Positions 17,641 through 30,704 of a stretch of DNA of 64,000 bases are shown piece after piece. This DNA comes from Erythrobacter sanguineus (GTDB lineage Bacteria; Pseudomonadota; Alphaproteobacteria; Sphingomonadales; Sphingomonadaceae), in contig NZ_FRDF01000003.1 of assembly GCF_900143235.1 (NCBI RefSeq), positions 164,001 to 228,000 on the forward strand, read 5' to 3'. Within the stretch, counting starts at the first letter, position 1, and every line of letters starts with the position of its first letter. The translations under genes were made by a program, and so were the position numbers. The notes under the pieces are model-generated. The model did not search any database and was not told where the DNA came from. It worked only from the letters and a program-made list of their open reading frames with translations.

Positions 17641-19080
17641 TCACGTCGGAAACTCCCTCAGGCCGAAGGGCTGCCCATGCGGGTCGGCCTCATCGGGAGA
17701 ATGCATGCGCCGCGGGCCGACCAGGGGCCCCAGCGCGGCAAGACCTGCCAGCAGCAGGGCAATTTCGAGCATGTAGACGGCGGCGTAACCACTTGCGCGG
17801 GTGGCGATGCTGGCCAGGGCATCACCGCTCTGCACCAGCACGGCGACAAGGTCGCGCAGCAAGCCGCCGATCGCAATGCCCGCACCGGCGCAGCTCGCCT
17901 GCACCGCGCCCCAGGCGCCCAGCGCCAGACCCGCGGTTTCGGTCTTGGCGATCGCCATCGCCTCCATCAGCGTGCCGACAGAGAACAGGCCCAGCCCGAG
18001 CCCGATCCCGAGCGCGCCGAGATATAGCATTCCGGGAGCCGAAAACGGCCCGGCGAACAGCACCAGCAAGAAGGCATTGATGCCAATCACGAGACCCCCA
18101 CCCGCCAGCCGCAGCGGATCCCATCCGCGCGCCAGCCAGCGGCCCGATAGCATGAAGCCGATCAGCGAACCCAGCGCCCATGCGCCGGTCAGCCCGGTGG
18201 TCGCGCCGACCGACAGGCCAAGAATTTCGCCGCCATAAGGTTCGAGCAATGCATCCTGCATCGCGAAGCCCGCCGCGCCGATGCCGATGGCGGTTAGCAG
18301 CCGGGCATTGCGCCCGTCGCGCACAAATGACTGCCACAGGTCGGAAAAAACTGGAGTTTCACGGTCAGGCGCGGTCACTGCGGTATTGCGCGCTTCCTGC
18401 TTCCACAGGGCGATGACGTTGAGGATGATGGTCAGCACCGCGCAGCCCTGAATCACCTGCACCAGCATGGTCGCGCTGTAATCCATCAGCAGGCCGCCGA
18501 TCACGAAAGCGGCAAACATCATGCCCACCAGCAGCATCACGTAAAGCAGCGCGACCGCGCGCGGACGCTTGTCCTCTGGCGCAAGGTCGGTGGCGAGCGC
18601 AAGGCCCGCGGTCTGGGTGACGTGAAAGCCGGTGCCGGTCAGCAGGAAGGCCGCGGTTGCGGCAACAAGGCCAAGCTCGAAACGCTCGGGCGCGCCCAGC
18701 AGCAAGAGCGCAAAGGGCATGATCGCAAGGCCGCCGAACTGCATCAGCGTGCCGAACCAGATATAGGGCACGCGCCGCCAGCCGAGCACGGAACGGTGGG
18801 TGTCGGACTTGTGCCCGATCAGCGCGCGGAACGGCGCAACCAGCAGCGGCACCGCGATCAGCAGCGCAACCAGCCAGGTGGGCGTTCCAAGTTCGACGAC
18901 CATCACCCGGTTCAAGGTGCCATTGAGCAGCACCGTGGCCATGCCCACCGTCACCTGAAACAGCGACAGGCGCAGCAACTGGCCCAGCGGCAGGTCCGCA
19001 CTGGCAGCATCCGCGAACGGAAGCAGGCGAAACGCCAACTCCGTCCAGTGCGGTGCAGCAGGGCGGGCCGGACGCTTCAT
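17641..19080 (-). CDS. lhaA: LH1 assembly protein LhaA (PucC-family MFS transporter)
   Basis: The 479-residue, 12-helix protein carries PUCC-family motifs: LSLFQVTVGMATVLLNGTLN with RVMVVELG, HKSDTHRSVLGWRRVPYIW after helix 2, and ATDLAPEDKRPRAVALLYVM. LhaA is required for assembly of the B875 LH1 antenna. It overlaps bchM by four bases and precedes puhA, the conserved bchM-lhaA-puhA arrangement. Confidence 0.93.
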   Translation of the reverse strand: MKRPARPAAPHWTELAFRLLPFADAASADLPLGQLLRLSLFQVTVGMATVLLNGTLNRVMVVELGTPTWLVALLIAVPLLVAPFRALIGHKSDTHRSVLGWRRVPYIWFGTLMQFGGLAIMPFALLLLGAPERFELGLVAATAAFLLTGTGFHVTQTAGLALATDLAPEDKRPRAVALLYVMLLVGMMFAAFVIGGLLMDYSATMLVQVIQGCAVLTIILNVIALWKQEARNTAVTAPDRETPVFSDLWQSFVRDGRNARLLTAIGIGAAGFAMQDALLEPYGGEILGLSVGATTGLTGAWALGSLIGFMLSGRWLARGWDPLRLAGGGLVIGINAFLLVLFAGPFSAPGMLYLGALGIGLGLGLFSVGTLMEAMAIAKTETAGLALGAWGAVQASCAGAGIAIGGLLRDLVAVLVQSGDALASIATRASGYAAVYMLEIALLLAGLAALGPLVGPRRMHSPDEADPHGQPFGLREFPT

Positions 19081-19780
19081 CCGTGCCGCACCAGTTCCAG
19101 CGCCTGCGAGGTGTAGAACCCGCTCGAAATGCGCTGCGTGCGGCCGATGGTCCAGCCGGGCAGGCTGGCGAGCCGCTGACGCAGATCGCCTTCGGCGGTC
19201 GGCACGATGGCGGGCGAACGATCGGACTTCGGGAACACCTTGCCGACCTGATGCATCGTCGCCAGCAGCCGCGTGCGCGGGGCGAAGGTGAACAGGATCG
19301 AACGGGTGGTGCGCTGTGCCAGTTCGGACAGCGCCGCCACCAGATCCTCGGGCTGGTAATGGATCAGCGAATCCATCGCCACCACATGGGCAAAGGTGCC
19401 GAGATCGGGATCGAGCATGTCGCCAGCGCGCCAGTGAATGCGCCCATGGCCGAGGAACGAAGGCGCCCGCTCCCGCGCGACCTCGACCAGCCCTGCGGCC
19501 ACATCAATGCCGGTTACATCGGCCCCGCGACACGCCGCCGCGACCGCCAGAGCGCCGGTGCCGCAGCCCGCGTCGAGTACCTTGGTGCGGCGCAGGTCGA
19601 CCGGCAGCCATGAAAGCAGCGTGGCGCGCATGTCGTCACGCCCGGCGCGCACGGTGGCGCGGATGCCGCTGACCTTGGTGTCCGAAGTCAGATCGATCCA
19701 CGCCTGACGCGCGGTGCTGTCGAAATAGGTCGCCAGCGCCTCGCGCTGGTTGTCATACCCGGAAGGCAGCCGCGTTGCCA

Positions 19781-19781
<1 letters not shown>
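19077..19781 (-). CDS. bchM: Mg-protoporphyrin IX O-methyltransferase BchM
   Basis: The 234-residue SAM-dependent methyltransferase has motif I VLDAGCGTGALAVAAA, motif II-like IHWRAGDMLDPDLG and the BchM phrases LSWLPVDLRRTKV and DSLIHYQPEDLVAAL. It methylates the C13 propionate of Mg-protoporphyrin IX, giving the AcsF substrate. The start shares one base with the bchL stop (TAATG). Confidence 0.96.
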
Positions 19782-20680
<899 letters not shown>

Positions 20681-20696
20681 TTACGATTCCTCGTTT

Positions 20697-23600
20697 TCAT
20701 TCGCCCGCGAACACGCCTTCAAGGCGGTCCTCAAGCTCGTCATTGGCTTCGCGCAAGGCGGCGAGTGTGGCGTCGTCAGGCTCCCACAAGTGGCGGTCAC
20801 AGGCTTCGAGCAGGCGGTTCGCCACCCGCGCCGAAGCCTTCGGGTTGAGGTCGGAGAGGCGCCGCCGCATCGCCTCGTCGAGGACGAAGGTCTCGGAAAT
20901 CTTCTGGTATACCCACGGGGCGACCTGTCCGGTGGTGGCCGACCAGCCGAGTGTGCTGGTGACGTGCCCTTCGATCTGGCGCACGCCTTCGTAGCCATGT
21001 TCGAGCAGGCCTTCGAACCACTTGGGATTGAGCGTGCGGGTGCGGGTTTCAAGGTCAATCTGTTCGGCCAGCGTGCGCACCTTGGTGTTCCCGCGGGTGG
21101 CATCGAGGATGTAGACCGGGGTCTCCACGCCCTTGGCCCGCGCGACCGAACGGGTCACCCCGCCAAGTCCGTCGACATATTGATCGACATCATTGATGCC
21201 CAGTTCGATGCTCTCGAGGTTCTGGTAGGTGAAATCGACCGTGCCGAGCGCGCTCTGGAGCAGTTCGCGCTGCTGCATCGGCTTGCCCGAGACCCCGTAG
21301 GCAAAGCCCTTGTTGACCTCGAAGGCATTGGCCAGTTCATCAGGATCGGCCCAGACGCCGCCCGCGATCATCTGGTTGACGTTGGCCCCATAGGCGCCCT
21401 CGGCATTGGAGAACACCCTGAGCGCTGCGGTTTCGAATTCGCAGCCGTGCTGCGCCATATGGGTTAGCGTGTGCTTGCGGATGAAATTGGCTTCGTTCGT
21501 TTCCTCCGCCGCGCTGGCCAGCAGCGCGGCTTCGGCCAGCATCCGGGTCTGCATCGGCAGAAGATCGCGGAAGATGCCCGAAAGCGTCATCACCACGTCG
21601 ATCCGCGGGCGACCGAGTTCTTCGAGCGGGATCAGTTCCGCCCCGCACAGCCGGCCATAGGAATCGCGCCGGGGACGAGCGCCCATCAGCGTCATTGCCT
21701 GGGCAATCTGCACGCCTTCGGATTTCATGTTGTCGGTGCCCCACAGCACCATGGCGATGCTTTCGGGGAAGGGCTGGCCGCCATTGACGTGGCGGGCGAT
21801 CAGCTGCTCGGCCTGTTCGCTGCCCAAGCGGCAGGCATAGGCCGATGGCATCAGGAACGGATCAAACCCGTGGATATTGCGCCCGGTGGGCAGCACATCG
21901 GGGTTCACCACCACATCGCCGCCCGGCGCAGGCTGGACATAGCCCCCATCAAGCGCATGGATCAGCGCGCCCATTTCATCCGAGGAATCGAGTTTCTCGG
22001 CCAGCGCTGCACGATCTGGGGTGCCTTCGCCATGGCCGGCGGCCTCCATCATCGCGTCGAGCATGTCCTCGCGTGCCTGCCCTTGCGGATTGCTGCCCAG
22101 AATGTGCAGCCCGTGCGGAATCAGCGATTCTTCCATCTCGTAAAGCCGCGCGGGCAGCTCGCCGATATCGTCATAGGCGACATCCAGCGCCTCGCACTGA
22201 TCGGCGATCAGCTGGGCGAGATCTGCGCGCTCGTCGGCGTGATCGGCATCGTCGATGGTGGCGCGCCAGCGTTCGACGCTTGCCTTCAATTCGGACAGGC
22301 CCTTGTAGAGTCCGGCCTGCGCCAGCGGCGGAGTCAGGTAGCTGATCAGCGTCGCGCCCGAGCGGCGCTTGGCCAGCATGCCTTCCGACGGATTGTTGGC
22401 CGCGTAGAGGTAGAAATTGGGCGTGTCGCCGATCAACCGGTCGGGCCAGCACTTGCCCGACATGCCCGCCTGCTTGCCCGGCATGAATTCCAGCGCGCCA
22501 TGCGTGCCGAAATGCAGGATCGCGTGGGCGCCGTAATCCTCGCGCATCCAGCGATAAAAGGCGCTGAAGGCGTGGGTCGGGGCAAAGCCGCCTTCGAACA
22601 GCAGCCGCATCGGATCGCCTTCATAGCCGAAGCCGGGTTGCACGCCGATGAAGATATTGCCGAAATGCGCACCCTGAATGAGGATATGGCCACCATCGGC
22701 GAGCTGCTTGCCCGGCGCCGGGCCCCATGCGGCCTCGATATCCGCAAGATAGGTCTCGCGCCGCACGTGTTCGTCAGCGGGAACGCGGTGCGCGACATTG
22801 GCATCGGTGCCATAGCGTTCCGCATTGCCCTTGAGCAGGATGTCGCGCATCGCATCAAGGTTTTCGGGCACTTCGACGTTGTAACCTTCCGCCGCGAGCC
22901 GTTGCAGCGTGGCGTAGAGCGATTCGTGCACCGCCATGAAGGCTGCGGTCGCTGTTGCGCCTGAATTGGGCGGGAAGTTGAACACCACGATGGCCAGCTT
23001 GCGCTGCGCACGCTCGGCCTTGCGCAGTTGCACCAGCCGGACAGCGCGCGCGGCCAGTGCTTCGGCGCGTTCAGGGCAGGCCTGCATCGGCTTGGCCTTT
23101 TCCGAGGCCGGACGCGGGCAGTGCCGGTCGCAACCGGTGCAGCACGGGCCGGAATTGCCCGCCCGCCCGCCGAACACGCTCGGCACGGTCGAACCGTCAA
23201 GCTCGGGCAGGGCGACCATCATCGTCGATTCAAGCGGAAGCAGCCCTTGCGCCCGGTGCGCCCAGTCCTCGATCGTCTGGAATTCGATCGCATGGGCGGC
23301 AAGATAGGGAAGGTCGAGCTTGCCCAGCACTTCGCGCGCTGCGGCCGCATCGCTGTAGGCCGGCCCGCCTACCAGCGAGAAGCCGGTGAGGTTGACCACC
23401 GCATCCACAGTCGGGCGGCCATCGGGGCCGATGAAATATTGCTCGATCGCCGGGCGCGCATCCAGCCCGCTTGCGAAGACCGGCACGACCTTGAGACCGG
23501 CGGCTTCGAAGGCTTCGATCGCGCCGTCATAATGCGCGCTGTCGCGGCCCAGCAGGTAGGAACGCAGCAGGATCAGCCCGACCGTGCCCTCACGCCCTTC

Positions 23601-24338
23601 TTCGCGCGGAAGCAGACGCAGGCTTTCGGAAATGCGCTGCTGGGTGCGCGGGTGATAGACCCCGGTTTCGGGATAGTCGATCGGGGCTTCGGCCTTGGTG
23701 ATACCGCGGCGATACATCCGCTCGCCCGCGGCATAGCGATCGATCAGCGCGCGGACCATGGCGACCACGTTCTCGTCAGATCCGGCCAACCAGTATTGCA
23801 AGGTCAGGAAATAGGCGCGCACATCCTGTGCAGTGCCGGGAACGAACTTGAGGATCTTGGGCAGGCGGCGCAGCATCTTCATCTGTCCGGCGCCCGAATT
23901 GGGCTTGCCGTTCTTGCCCGCGTTGCCGCGCAGTTTCTTGAGCAGCGCCAGCGGCCCCTTGGCTGGGGCGTCCATCCGGTAGCCGCCCATGCGGGTGAGT
24001 TTCACCACCTCGCCCGCCGACATCAGACACACCATCGCGTCACATTCCTCGCGCCGCGCTTCGAGCGCGGGCAGGATGGTGCGGATATGATCGTCGAGGA
24101 ACAGCATCGTGGCGATCACGATGTCGGCTTCGGCAATGGCGGATTTGCACTTTTCCAGCTCCGCCGGTTCGCTTCCCCATTCCGAGGCGGCGTGGAGGCT
24201 GAGTTCGATGCCTTCGGGTGCCAGCATGGCATCGGCCCGGTCGACCGCGCCCTTCAGGTGGTTGTCGAGCGTGACGATCACCACCCTGACGGGGGCGTGC
24301 GGGTCGAGCGAGGAAGCCGAGGGAATGCTACCGTGCAT
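20697..24338 (-). CDS. bchH: Magnesium chelatase large subunit BchH
   Basis: The 1213-residue cobaltochelatase/CobN-like protein binds protoporphyrin IX and catalyses Mg2+ insertion with BchI and BchD. Conserved phrases: [17 protein letters not shown] at the N-terminus, [20 protein letters not shown] (here [18 protein letters not shown]), the cysteine cluster [15 protein letters not shown] and the C-terminal [16 protein letters not shown] chose ATG 24338 (MHGSIPSA), which overlaps the end of bchB by 11 bases; the frame is open to 24485, but those codons read the bchB C-terminus out of frame. Confidence 0.97.
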   Translation of the reverse strand: MHGSIPSASSLDPHAPVRVVIVTLDNHLKGAVDRADAMLAPEGIELSLHAASEWGSEPAELEKCKSAIAEADIVIATMLFLDDHIRTILPALEARREECDAMVCLMSAGEVVKLTRMGGYRMDAPAKGPLALLKKLRGNAGKNGKPNSGAGQMKMLRRLPKILKFVPGTAQDVRAYFLTLQYWLAGSDENVVAMVRALIDRYAAGERMYRRGITKAEAPIDYPETGVYHPRTQQRISESLRLLPREEGREGTVGLILLRSYLLGRDSAHYDGAIEAFEAAGLKVVPVFASGLDARPAIEQYFIGPDGRPTVDAVVNLTGFSLVGGPAYSDAAAAREVLGKLDLPYLAAHAIEFQTIEDWAHRAQGLLPLESTMMVALPELDGSTVPSVFGGRAGNSGPCCTGCDRHCPRPASEKAKPMQACPERAEALAARAVRLVQLRKAERAQRKLAIVVFNFPPNSGATATAAFMAVHESLYATLQRLAAEGYNVEVPENLDAMRDILLKGNAERYGTDANVAHRVPADEHVRRETYLADIEAAWGPAPGKQLADGGHILIQGAHFGNIFIGVQPGFGYEGDPMRLLFEGGFAPTHAFSAFYRWMREDYGAHAILHFGTHGALEFMPGKQAGMSGKCWPDRLIGDTPNFYLYAANNPSEGMLAKRRSGATLISYLTPPLAQAGLYKGLSELKASVERWRATIDDADHADERADLAQLIADQCEALDVAYDDIGELPARLYEMEESLIPHGLHILGSNPQGQAREDMLDAMMEAAGHGEGTPDRAALAEKLDSSDEMGALIHALDGGYVQPAPGGDVVVNPDVLPTGRNIHGFDPFLMPSAYACRLGSEQAEQLIARHVNGGQPFPESIAMVLWGTDNMKSEGVQIAQAMTLMGARPRRDSYGRLCGAELIPLEELGRPRIDVVMTLSGIFRDLLPMQTRMLAEAALLASAAEETNEANFIRKHTLTHMAQHGCEFETAALRVFSNAEGAYGANVNQMIAGGVWADPDELANAFEVNKGFAYGVSGKPMQQRELLQSALGTVDFTYQNLESIELGINDVDQYVDGLGGVTRSVARAKGVETPVYILDATRGNTKVRTLAEQIDLETRTRTLNPKWFEGLLEHGYEGVRQIEGHVTSTLGWSATTGQVAPWVYQKISETFVLDEAMRRRLSDLNPKASARVANRLLEACDRHLWEPDDATLAALREANDELEDRLEGVFAGE

Positions 24339-25989
24339 AATGCGCCTTCGCGTCATAGAGGGTTTCAAGGTCGATCCGTGCCCGTCCCTCGGCAGCGGCA
24401 TAGTTTTCGGTGTTGCGGCGCGCCTTGCCGCGCACGAAAAACGGAATTTTCCTGAGCTCGCGCTCGGCCTCGTCGGTCCAGGCAAACGCGCCGGTCTGGG
24501 CAGTATCTGCTGCCGGAGCGGGAATATCCGACAGTGGTGCTTCGGCCAGATCCGCCACTTGCGCGCCGATCATCGCCGGTTCCATCGCTGGTTCCATCGC
24601 CGGTTCGATTGCCTGCGCCATCGCCGGACGCGGCATCGGCCGCGGCGAATGGGCGGCGTGGTGCGATGCGCCGGCTTCGTCGGAGAATTCGAAATCCTCG
24701 CGGAACATGGTGAGCAGGTGCTCTTCCAGCCCCATCACCAGCGGGTGAACCCAGGTGTCGAAGATCACGTTGGCGCCTTCAAAGCCCATCTGGGGCGAAT
24801 GGCGCGCGGGGAAATCCTGCACGTGAACCGGGGCGGAAATCACCGCGCAGGGCAGGCCCAGACGCTTTGCGATGTGGCGCTCCATCTGGGTGCCCAGCAC
24901 CAGTTCGGGCGCGGCTGCGGCAATCGCATCTTCCACCGCAAGGTGATCATCGGTGATCAGCGGCTCGACCCCGCAACGCGCGGCCTCGGCCCTGATGTCG
25001 CGGGCGAATTCGCGGTTGTAGCAGCCAAGGCCGCAGACCTCGAAACCCAGTTCCTCACGCGCGATCCGGGCGGCGGCGACGGCATGGGTGGCATCGCCGA
25101 AGATGAACACGCGCTTGGAGGTGAGGTAGGTCGAATCGACCGAACGGCTCCACCAGGGCATGCGGGAAGAGGTGTCGCCGAGGGCAGGCGTGGGATCTGC
25201 ACCTGCCAGCTCGGCGACGTCGGCGATGAAGGAGCGGGTGGCTCCCACGCCGATAGGGACGGTCCGCACCGCGGGCTGCGCGAAAGTGCGCTCAAGCCAG
25301 CGGGCGGCCTCATCTCCGATTTCGGGATAGAGGACGATGTTGAAATCGGCAGCGCCGATCCGTTTGATGTCCTCAGGCGTCGCGCCCAGCGGCGCGACAA
25401 GGTTCACTTCGACCCCGAGTTGGTCGAGGATCTTGTGAATTTCGACCAGATCATCGCGGTGGCGGAAGCCAAGCGCGGTCGGGCCGAGGATATTGGCGCG
25501 CGCCTTGCGGGCATTTTCGCCTTGGCCGCGCGGTTCGCGCACCAGGTTCTTGTCTGCAAGGTTGCGCACGATCTGGTAAAAGGTTTCGGCCGCGCCCCAG
25601 TTTTCCTTGCGCTGGTAGCTCGGCAGTTCAAGGGCGATGGCAGGGCACGGCAGGTCCATTGCCTCGGACAGGCCGCCGGGATCATCCTGAATCAGTTCTG
25701 CCGTGCAGGATGCGCCGACGATGATCGCCTGCGGATTGAAGCGGGCCACCGCCTCGCGCGCGGCATCCTGAAAGATCTGCGCGGTATCCTTGCCCAGATC
25801 GCGTGCTTCAAAGGTGGTGTAGGTGACCGGCGGACGCTTGCCGCGGCGTTCGATCATCGTGAACAGCAGATCGGCGTAAGTATCGCCCTGGGGCGCGTGA
25901 AGGACATAATGCAGCTTTTCCATCGCCGTCGCGACCCGCATCGCGCCCACGTGGGGCGGTCCTTCATAGGTCCAGACGGCCAGCTGCAT
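24328..25989 (-). CDS. bchB: Dark protochlorophyllide reductase subunit BchB
   Basis: This 553-residue catalytic subunit forms a complex with BchN. The NifK-like part runs to about residue 420, with the unusual aspartate cluster ligand D36 ([10 protein letters not shown]) conserved, and the C-terminal protochlorophyllide-reductase domain ends in [21 protein letters not shown] and ENYAAAEG. Between the two lies a low-complexity linker with a repeated Glu-Pro-Ala-Met unit, which makes the protein longer than the usual 510-530. The start [10 protein letters not shown] at 25989 is the conserved family N-terminus; the frame is open upstream inside bchN. Confidence 0.96.
   Translation of the reverse strand: MQLAVWTYEGPPHVGAMRVATAMEKLHYVLHAPQGDTYADLLFTMIERRGKRPPVTYTTFEARDLGKDTAQIFQDAAREAVARFNPQAIIVGASCTAELIQDDPGGLSEAMDLPCPAIALELPSYQRKENWGAAETFYQIVRNLADKNLVREPRGQGENARKARANILGPTALGFRHRDDLVEIHKILDQLGVEVNLVAPLGATPEDIKRIGAADFNIVLYPEIGDEAARWLERTFAQPAVRTVPIGVGATRSFIADVAELAGADPTPALGDTSSRMPWWSRSVDSTYLTSKRVFIFGDATHAVAAARIAREELGFEVCGLGCYNREFARDIRAEAARCGVEPLITDDHLAVEDAIAAAAPELVLGTQMERHIAKRLGLPCAVISAPVHVQDFPARHSPQMGFEGANVIFDTWVHPLVMGLEEHLLTMFREDFEFSDEAGASHHAAHSPRPMPRPAMAQAIEPAMEPAMEPAMIGAQVADLAEAPLSDIPAPAADTAQTGAFAWTDEAERELRKIPFFVRGKARRNTENYAAAEGRARIDLETLYDAKAHYAR
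24571..24606 (-). repeat. Triplicated 12-bp in-frame repeat in bchB
   Basis: Three head-to-tail 12-base units (CATCGCCGGTTC, CATCGCTGGTTC, CATCGCCGGTTC on the plus strand) encode the repeated Glu-Pro-Ala-Met in the linker of BchB. Related degenerate units flank them. Length can change by replication slippage without shifting the frame. Confidence 0.8.
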
Positions 25990-25993
25990 TGTT

Positions 25994-27885
<1,892 letters not shown>

Positions 27886-27917
27886 TGGTCGCAGTAGCCT
27901 TATGCTGTGTGACTCGG

Positions 27918-27947
27918 AGATTACGCCTGTTCCAACATGAGTGTCAA
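27918..27947 (-). promoter_or_regulatory. Candidate bchF promoter (TTGACA-N18-TAATCT)
   Basis: On the minus strand TTGACA (27947-27942) is followed after 18 bases by TAATCT (27923-27918), about 33 bases before the bchF ATG. The -35 box is part of the PpsR palindrome at 27942-27959, so repressor binding would block RNA polymerase. Confidence 0.5.
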
Positions 27948-27959
27948 CTAGATTGGACG
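27942..27959. promoter_or_regulatory. PpsR/CrtJ operator between bchF and ppaA
   Basis: TGTCAACTAGATTGGACG matches the PpsR consensus TGT-N12-ACA with one change in the last base. It lies 57 bases from bchF and 174 from ppaA in their shared divergent region. A weaker TGT-N12-ACG occurs at 27908-27925, so two sites could act together, as is usual for this repressor. Confidence 0.7.
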
Positions 27960-28132
27960 TTTAGTTTTGTTGACGATTTTTGTCGTGGGAGTAACGTTGT
28001 TTGCGCCGCTCCCGAAAAAGGCGTAGACAGGATTCGCTGGCTATAGGGATCAGGGCCAAGGGCGCGTCGTTCGGGTGCGTTCATTACCTCCTGCGGAAGG
28101 GTGTTCCGCACGACCTGGGGAGGGTCTGGCGA

Positions 28133-29029
28133 ATGGGAGATTCCAAGGCTTCGGGCATGTTCGGTGCCGGTTCGGCGGTCCTGCGAGGGGTGATTGCCGC
28201 ACCGCTTGAACGGGTTCGCAAGAAAGCTTCGGGTTCCCGGGACGAGCCTCACGATTCGGTCAATGCCATGATCGAGGGCGAAATCATCCCGCGCCTGCTG
28301 ATGGCCCACAACACCGGCACAGTGCATGCCATAGGCAAGCGCGACCGGCCGATAAGCCCCGATGATGCCTCGCGATTTGCCATGCTGCCATTGCGGCTTG
28401 AAGCGGCAAGCCTGCTTGAGGAAGTCGATGCGTTTATCGCCGATGGTGCCAGTGTCGAGACCATCTGCCTCGATCTGCTCGCCCCTGCAGCCCGGATGCT
28501 GGGCGTGATGTGGGACCGCGACGAATGCGATTTCATCGATGTCACAATGGGCCTGTGGCGCCTGCAGGAAGTGATGCGTGAAATCGCCGCGCGCTCGCCT
28601 GCCGACCTGCCTTCGCTCAACGTCCCGCGCAGCGCGCTGTTCGCGCCGATGCCGGGCGATCACCACAATTTCGGCACCCTCATGATCGAGGAAGTGTTCT
28701 CGCGCGCCGGCTGGCAGAGCGAGGCGCTGGTCAAGCCGGAGCGTCGCGAACTGCTCGATCGGCTTGCCCAGCGGCCCTTCGATCTGGTCGGATTGACGCT
28801 TGGCCGCGATTGCCCTAGCGCCGCGCTCGCAAATCTTGTCAAGGCGATGCGCAGTGCATCGGCCAACCCCGGGATTGCCGTGTTTGTTGGCGGACGAATG
28901 ATCAACGAAAACCCGGCTATCGTCGAAGAAGTCGGGGCAGATGGCACAGGCGCTGACGCGCTTGCAGCGCTCGAAATGGCTGAAAGTCTGGTGAAAGCTC
29001 CCTCCCTCAGTTCCCAGAACCTGCGATAG
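28133..29029 (+). CDS. ppaA: Cobalamin-binding photosynthesis regulator AerR/PpaA
   Basis: A 298-residue protein with an alpha-helical photoreceptor-type domain (about 85-160; MLGVMWDRDECDFIDVTMGLWRLQEVMREI) and a B12-binding Rossmann domain starting with D176-x-H178-x-x-G181 in PGDHHNFG. In Rhodobacter the homologue binds cobalamin and antagonises CrtJ/PpsR in response to light. ATG 28133 follows GGGGAGGG. The frame is also open from a TTG at 28001, adding a very basic 44-residue extension; the Rhodobacter protein has long and short forms, so a longer isoform is possible. ppsR starts 13 bases after its stop. Confidence 0.93.
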   Translation: MGDSKASGMFGAGSAVLRGVIAAPLERVRKKASGSRDEPHDSVNAMIEGEIIPRLLMAHNTGTVHAIGKRDRPISPDDASRFAMLPLRLEAASLLEEVDAFIADGASVETICLDLLAPAARMLGVMWDRDECDFIDVTMGLWRLQEVMREIAARSPADLPSLNVPRSALFAPMPGDHHNFGTLMIEEVFSRAGWQSEALVKPERRELLDRLAQRPFDLVGLTLGRDCPSAALANLVKAMRSASANPGIAVFVGGRMINENPAIVEEVGADGTGADALAALEMAESLVKAPSLSSQNLR

Positions 29030-29042
29030 GTTCGGCCCACCC

Positions 29043-30464
29043 ATGCTCACCCGCAAGCACAGCATCGAAGGCAAGCACCCTTTTGAAAAGGCGGCTGACC
29101 TTTTTCAGTCACTGGATTCCGATGCGGCGATGAAGCTGGCCATGGTGGCGGGTGATGTCACATTGGTGCTCGACGATACCGGCACGATCCTGGACGCGGC
29201 GTTCGATCCGCGCGAATTTCCGGCCTTCACCGACTGGATCGGCAGCAACTGGATCGAGACTGTCACGGACGAAAGCCGCCCCAAAATCATGGAGATGCTG
29301 GCCGCTGCCCGGCGCGGCGAGGTGCAGCACTGGCGTCAGGTCAACCATCCTTCACGCGATGGCGAAGTGCCGATCCGCTATGCCGTGCTCAGCATCAATG
29401 GCGGCGCGAACCGCATCGCTTTCGGGCGGGATCTGCGCGAGGCGGGCAAGCTTCAGCAACGTCTTTTGCAGGTACAACAATCACTTGAACGCGATTACCT
29501 GCGGATGCGCCAGCTTGAGGCGCGGTATCGCATGCTGTTTGAACGCTCGACCGAGGCGGTGCTGATCATCGAGGCAGCGACCTTGCGCATCCGCGAGGCC
29601 AATCCGGCGGCACACACGCTGGTCGGCGCGCGTGCTGGCAGCCTGTCGGGCAAGAAGCTTCCGACGGTGCTCGACAAGACCTCGCATGATGCGTTGCAGG
29701 GGCTGGTGGGCGCGGCGCTGGTTTCCGATACGGTCAGCCCGACGCGGATCAGGCTGGCTCGCGGGGCGCGCGACGTGATGGTTTCCGTCACCGGATTCAC
29801 CCAGGATCGCGGCCAGTTCCTGCTGGTGCGGGTGATCCCCGCGAGCGAGCGGGCGGTCACGCCTTCATCGCCGGTGCTGGATCTGGTCGACCACATGCCC
29901 GATGCTTTTGTGGTGGCCGACAGCAATCTTGAAATTGTCACCGCCAATGCGGCTTTCGTCGAGCTGTTGCAGGCCGCCAGCGTCGATCAGCTGCGCGGGC
30001 GTCACCTGTCGGAATCGATCGGTCGGCCGGGGATCGATCTCGACCTGATCGAAGGCCAGATCGACCAGCACGGCGCCGCGCGCAATGTCAGCACGGTGCT
30101 GCGCATCGGCCACGATGTCGAAGGCGAACCGGTTGAATTGTCAGCCGTAAGAACCGGCGGCGATGATCCCTATTATGCCTTCGTGATCCGCCCGATCGGG
30201 CGGCGCTTGCGTGACCTTCCACCGGGCTCGCAGGAACTGCCGCGCTCGGTTGAACAGCTCACCGAACTGGTCGGGCGGATGAGCCTCAAGGATATCGTGC
30301 GCGAAAGCACCGATCTGATCGAGCGGTTGTGCATCGAGGCGGCGCTTTCCTACACCTCGGATAATCGTGCCTCGGCGGCGGAGATCCTCGGCCTTTCGCG
30401 CCAGAGCCTGTACTCCAAGCTGCATCGCTACGGGCTCGGCAACCTCGCGGGCGACAACGACTGA
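29043..30464 (+). CDS. ppsR: Photosynthesis gene repressor PpsR/CrtJ
   Basis: 473 residues: an N-terminal PAS-like region, a Q-linker helix (LQQRLLQVQQSLERDYLRMRQ, about 138-160), two PAS domains (about 160-280 and 280-390) and a C-terminal Fis-type helix-turn-helix (RASAAEILGLSRQSLYSKLHRYGL). It represses bch, crt and puf genes under aerobic or bright conditions by binding paired TGT-N12-ACA palindromes. Only one cysteine, C430 just before the helix-turn-helix, is present, so an intramolecular disulfide as proposed for Rhodobacter homologues cannot form. It is co-transcribed with ppaA. Confidence 0.95.
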   Translation: MLTRKHSIEGKHPFEKAADLFQSLDSDAAMKLAMVAGDVTLVLDDTGTILDAAFDPREFPAFTDWIGSNWIETVTDESRPKIMEMLAAARRGEVQHWRQVNHPSRDGEVPIRYAVLSINGGANRIAFGRDLREAGKLQQRLLQVQQSLERDYLRMRQLEARYRMLFERSTEAVLIIEAATLRIREANPAAHTLVGARAGSLSGKKLPTVLDKTSHDALQGLVGAALVSDTVSPTRIRLARGARDVMVSVTGFTQDRGQFLLVRVIPASERAVTPSSPVLDLVDHMPDAFVVADSNLEIVTANAAFVELLQAASVDQLRGRHLSESIGRPGIDLDLIEGQIDQHGAARNVSTVLRIGHDVEGEPVELSAVRTGGDDPYYAFVIRPIGRRLRDLPPGSQELPRSVEQLTELVGRMSLKDIVRESTDLIERLCIEAALSYTSDNRASAAEILGLSRQSLYSKLHRYGLGNLAGDND

Positions 30465-30582
30465 ATCGGACCTTGCGGCAGGCAAGCCGCCCCGTGGAAC
30501 CGGCCCGTGGCACAGGTCTGGTGCGACTCAGGCCGCCCGAACCCTCGAATCACTGCGATTTGTCTGCTTGTCCAGCCCGGTT

Positions 30583-30600
30583 GTGTCCCGGATTGGACAC
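30583..30600. promoter_or_regulatory. Inverted repeat upstream of bchG, short-spaced PpsR-like
   Basis: GTGTCC-CGGATT-GGACAC is a perfect 6-bp inverted repeat in the ppsR-bchG gap. Its core TGTC-N8-GACA is two bases shorter than the PpsR consensus. It may be an auxiliary operator with the site at 30658, or a ppsR 3'-end hairpin. Confidence 0.4.
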
Positions 30601-30657
30601 CCATGGCCGATCCAGGGCAAAAAAAGACGTCAAAATCGGGCTTGTCCGATTGAATAG

Positions 30658-30675
30658 TGTCAAAATAAATTGACG
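30658..30675. promoter_or_regulatory. PpsR/CrtJ operator of bchG
   Basis: TGTCAAAATAAATTGACG fits TGT-N12-ACA with one mismatch in the final base, 29 bases before the bchG ATG. Its right half supplies the TTGACG that acts as a -35 box. Confidence 0.7.
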
Positions 30676-30698
30676 CTTTGCATTGTCAGGCATAGCCT
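30670..30698 (+). promoter_or_regulatory. Candidate bchG promoter, possibly giving a leaderless mRNA
   Basis: TTGACG (30670-30675), a 17-base spacer and TAGCCT (30693-30698) lie so close to bchG that transcription would start at or next to its ATG (30705). No Shine-Dalgarno sequence is present before that ATG, which agrees with leaderless translation. Confidence 0.45.
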
Positions 30699-30704
30699 TG
30701 GTTT

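Noticed and set aside
21471..22964. Long plus-strand open frame opposite bchH (and similar ones opposite bchB, pufLM, bchZ)
   Set aside because: These are antisense shadows caused by high GC and codon bias; their translations are His/Gln/Arg-rich without family motifs, while the opposite strand encodes clear bch/puf proteins.
24339..24485. N-terminal extension of bchH
   Set aside because: These 49 codons read the conserved bchB C-terminus in another frame; MHGSIPSA at 24338 is the plausible start.
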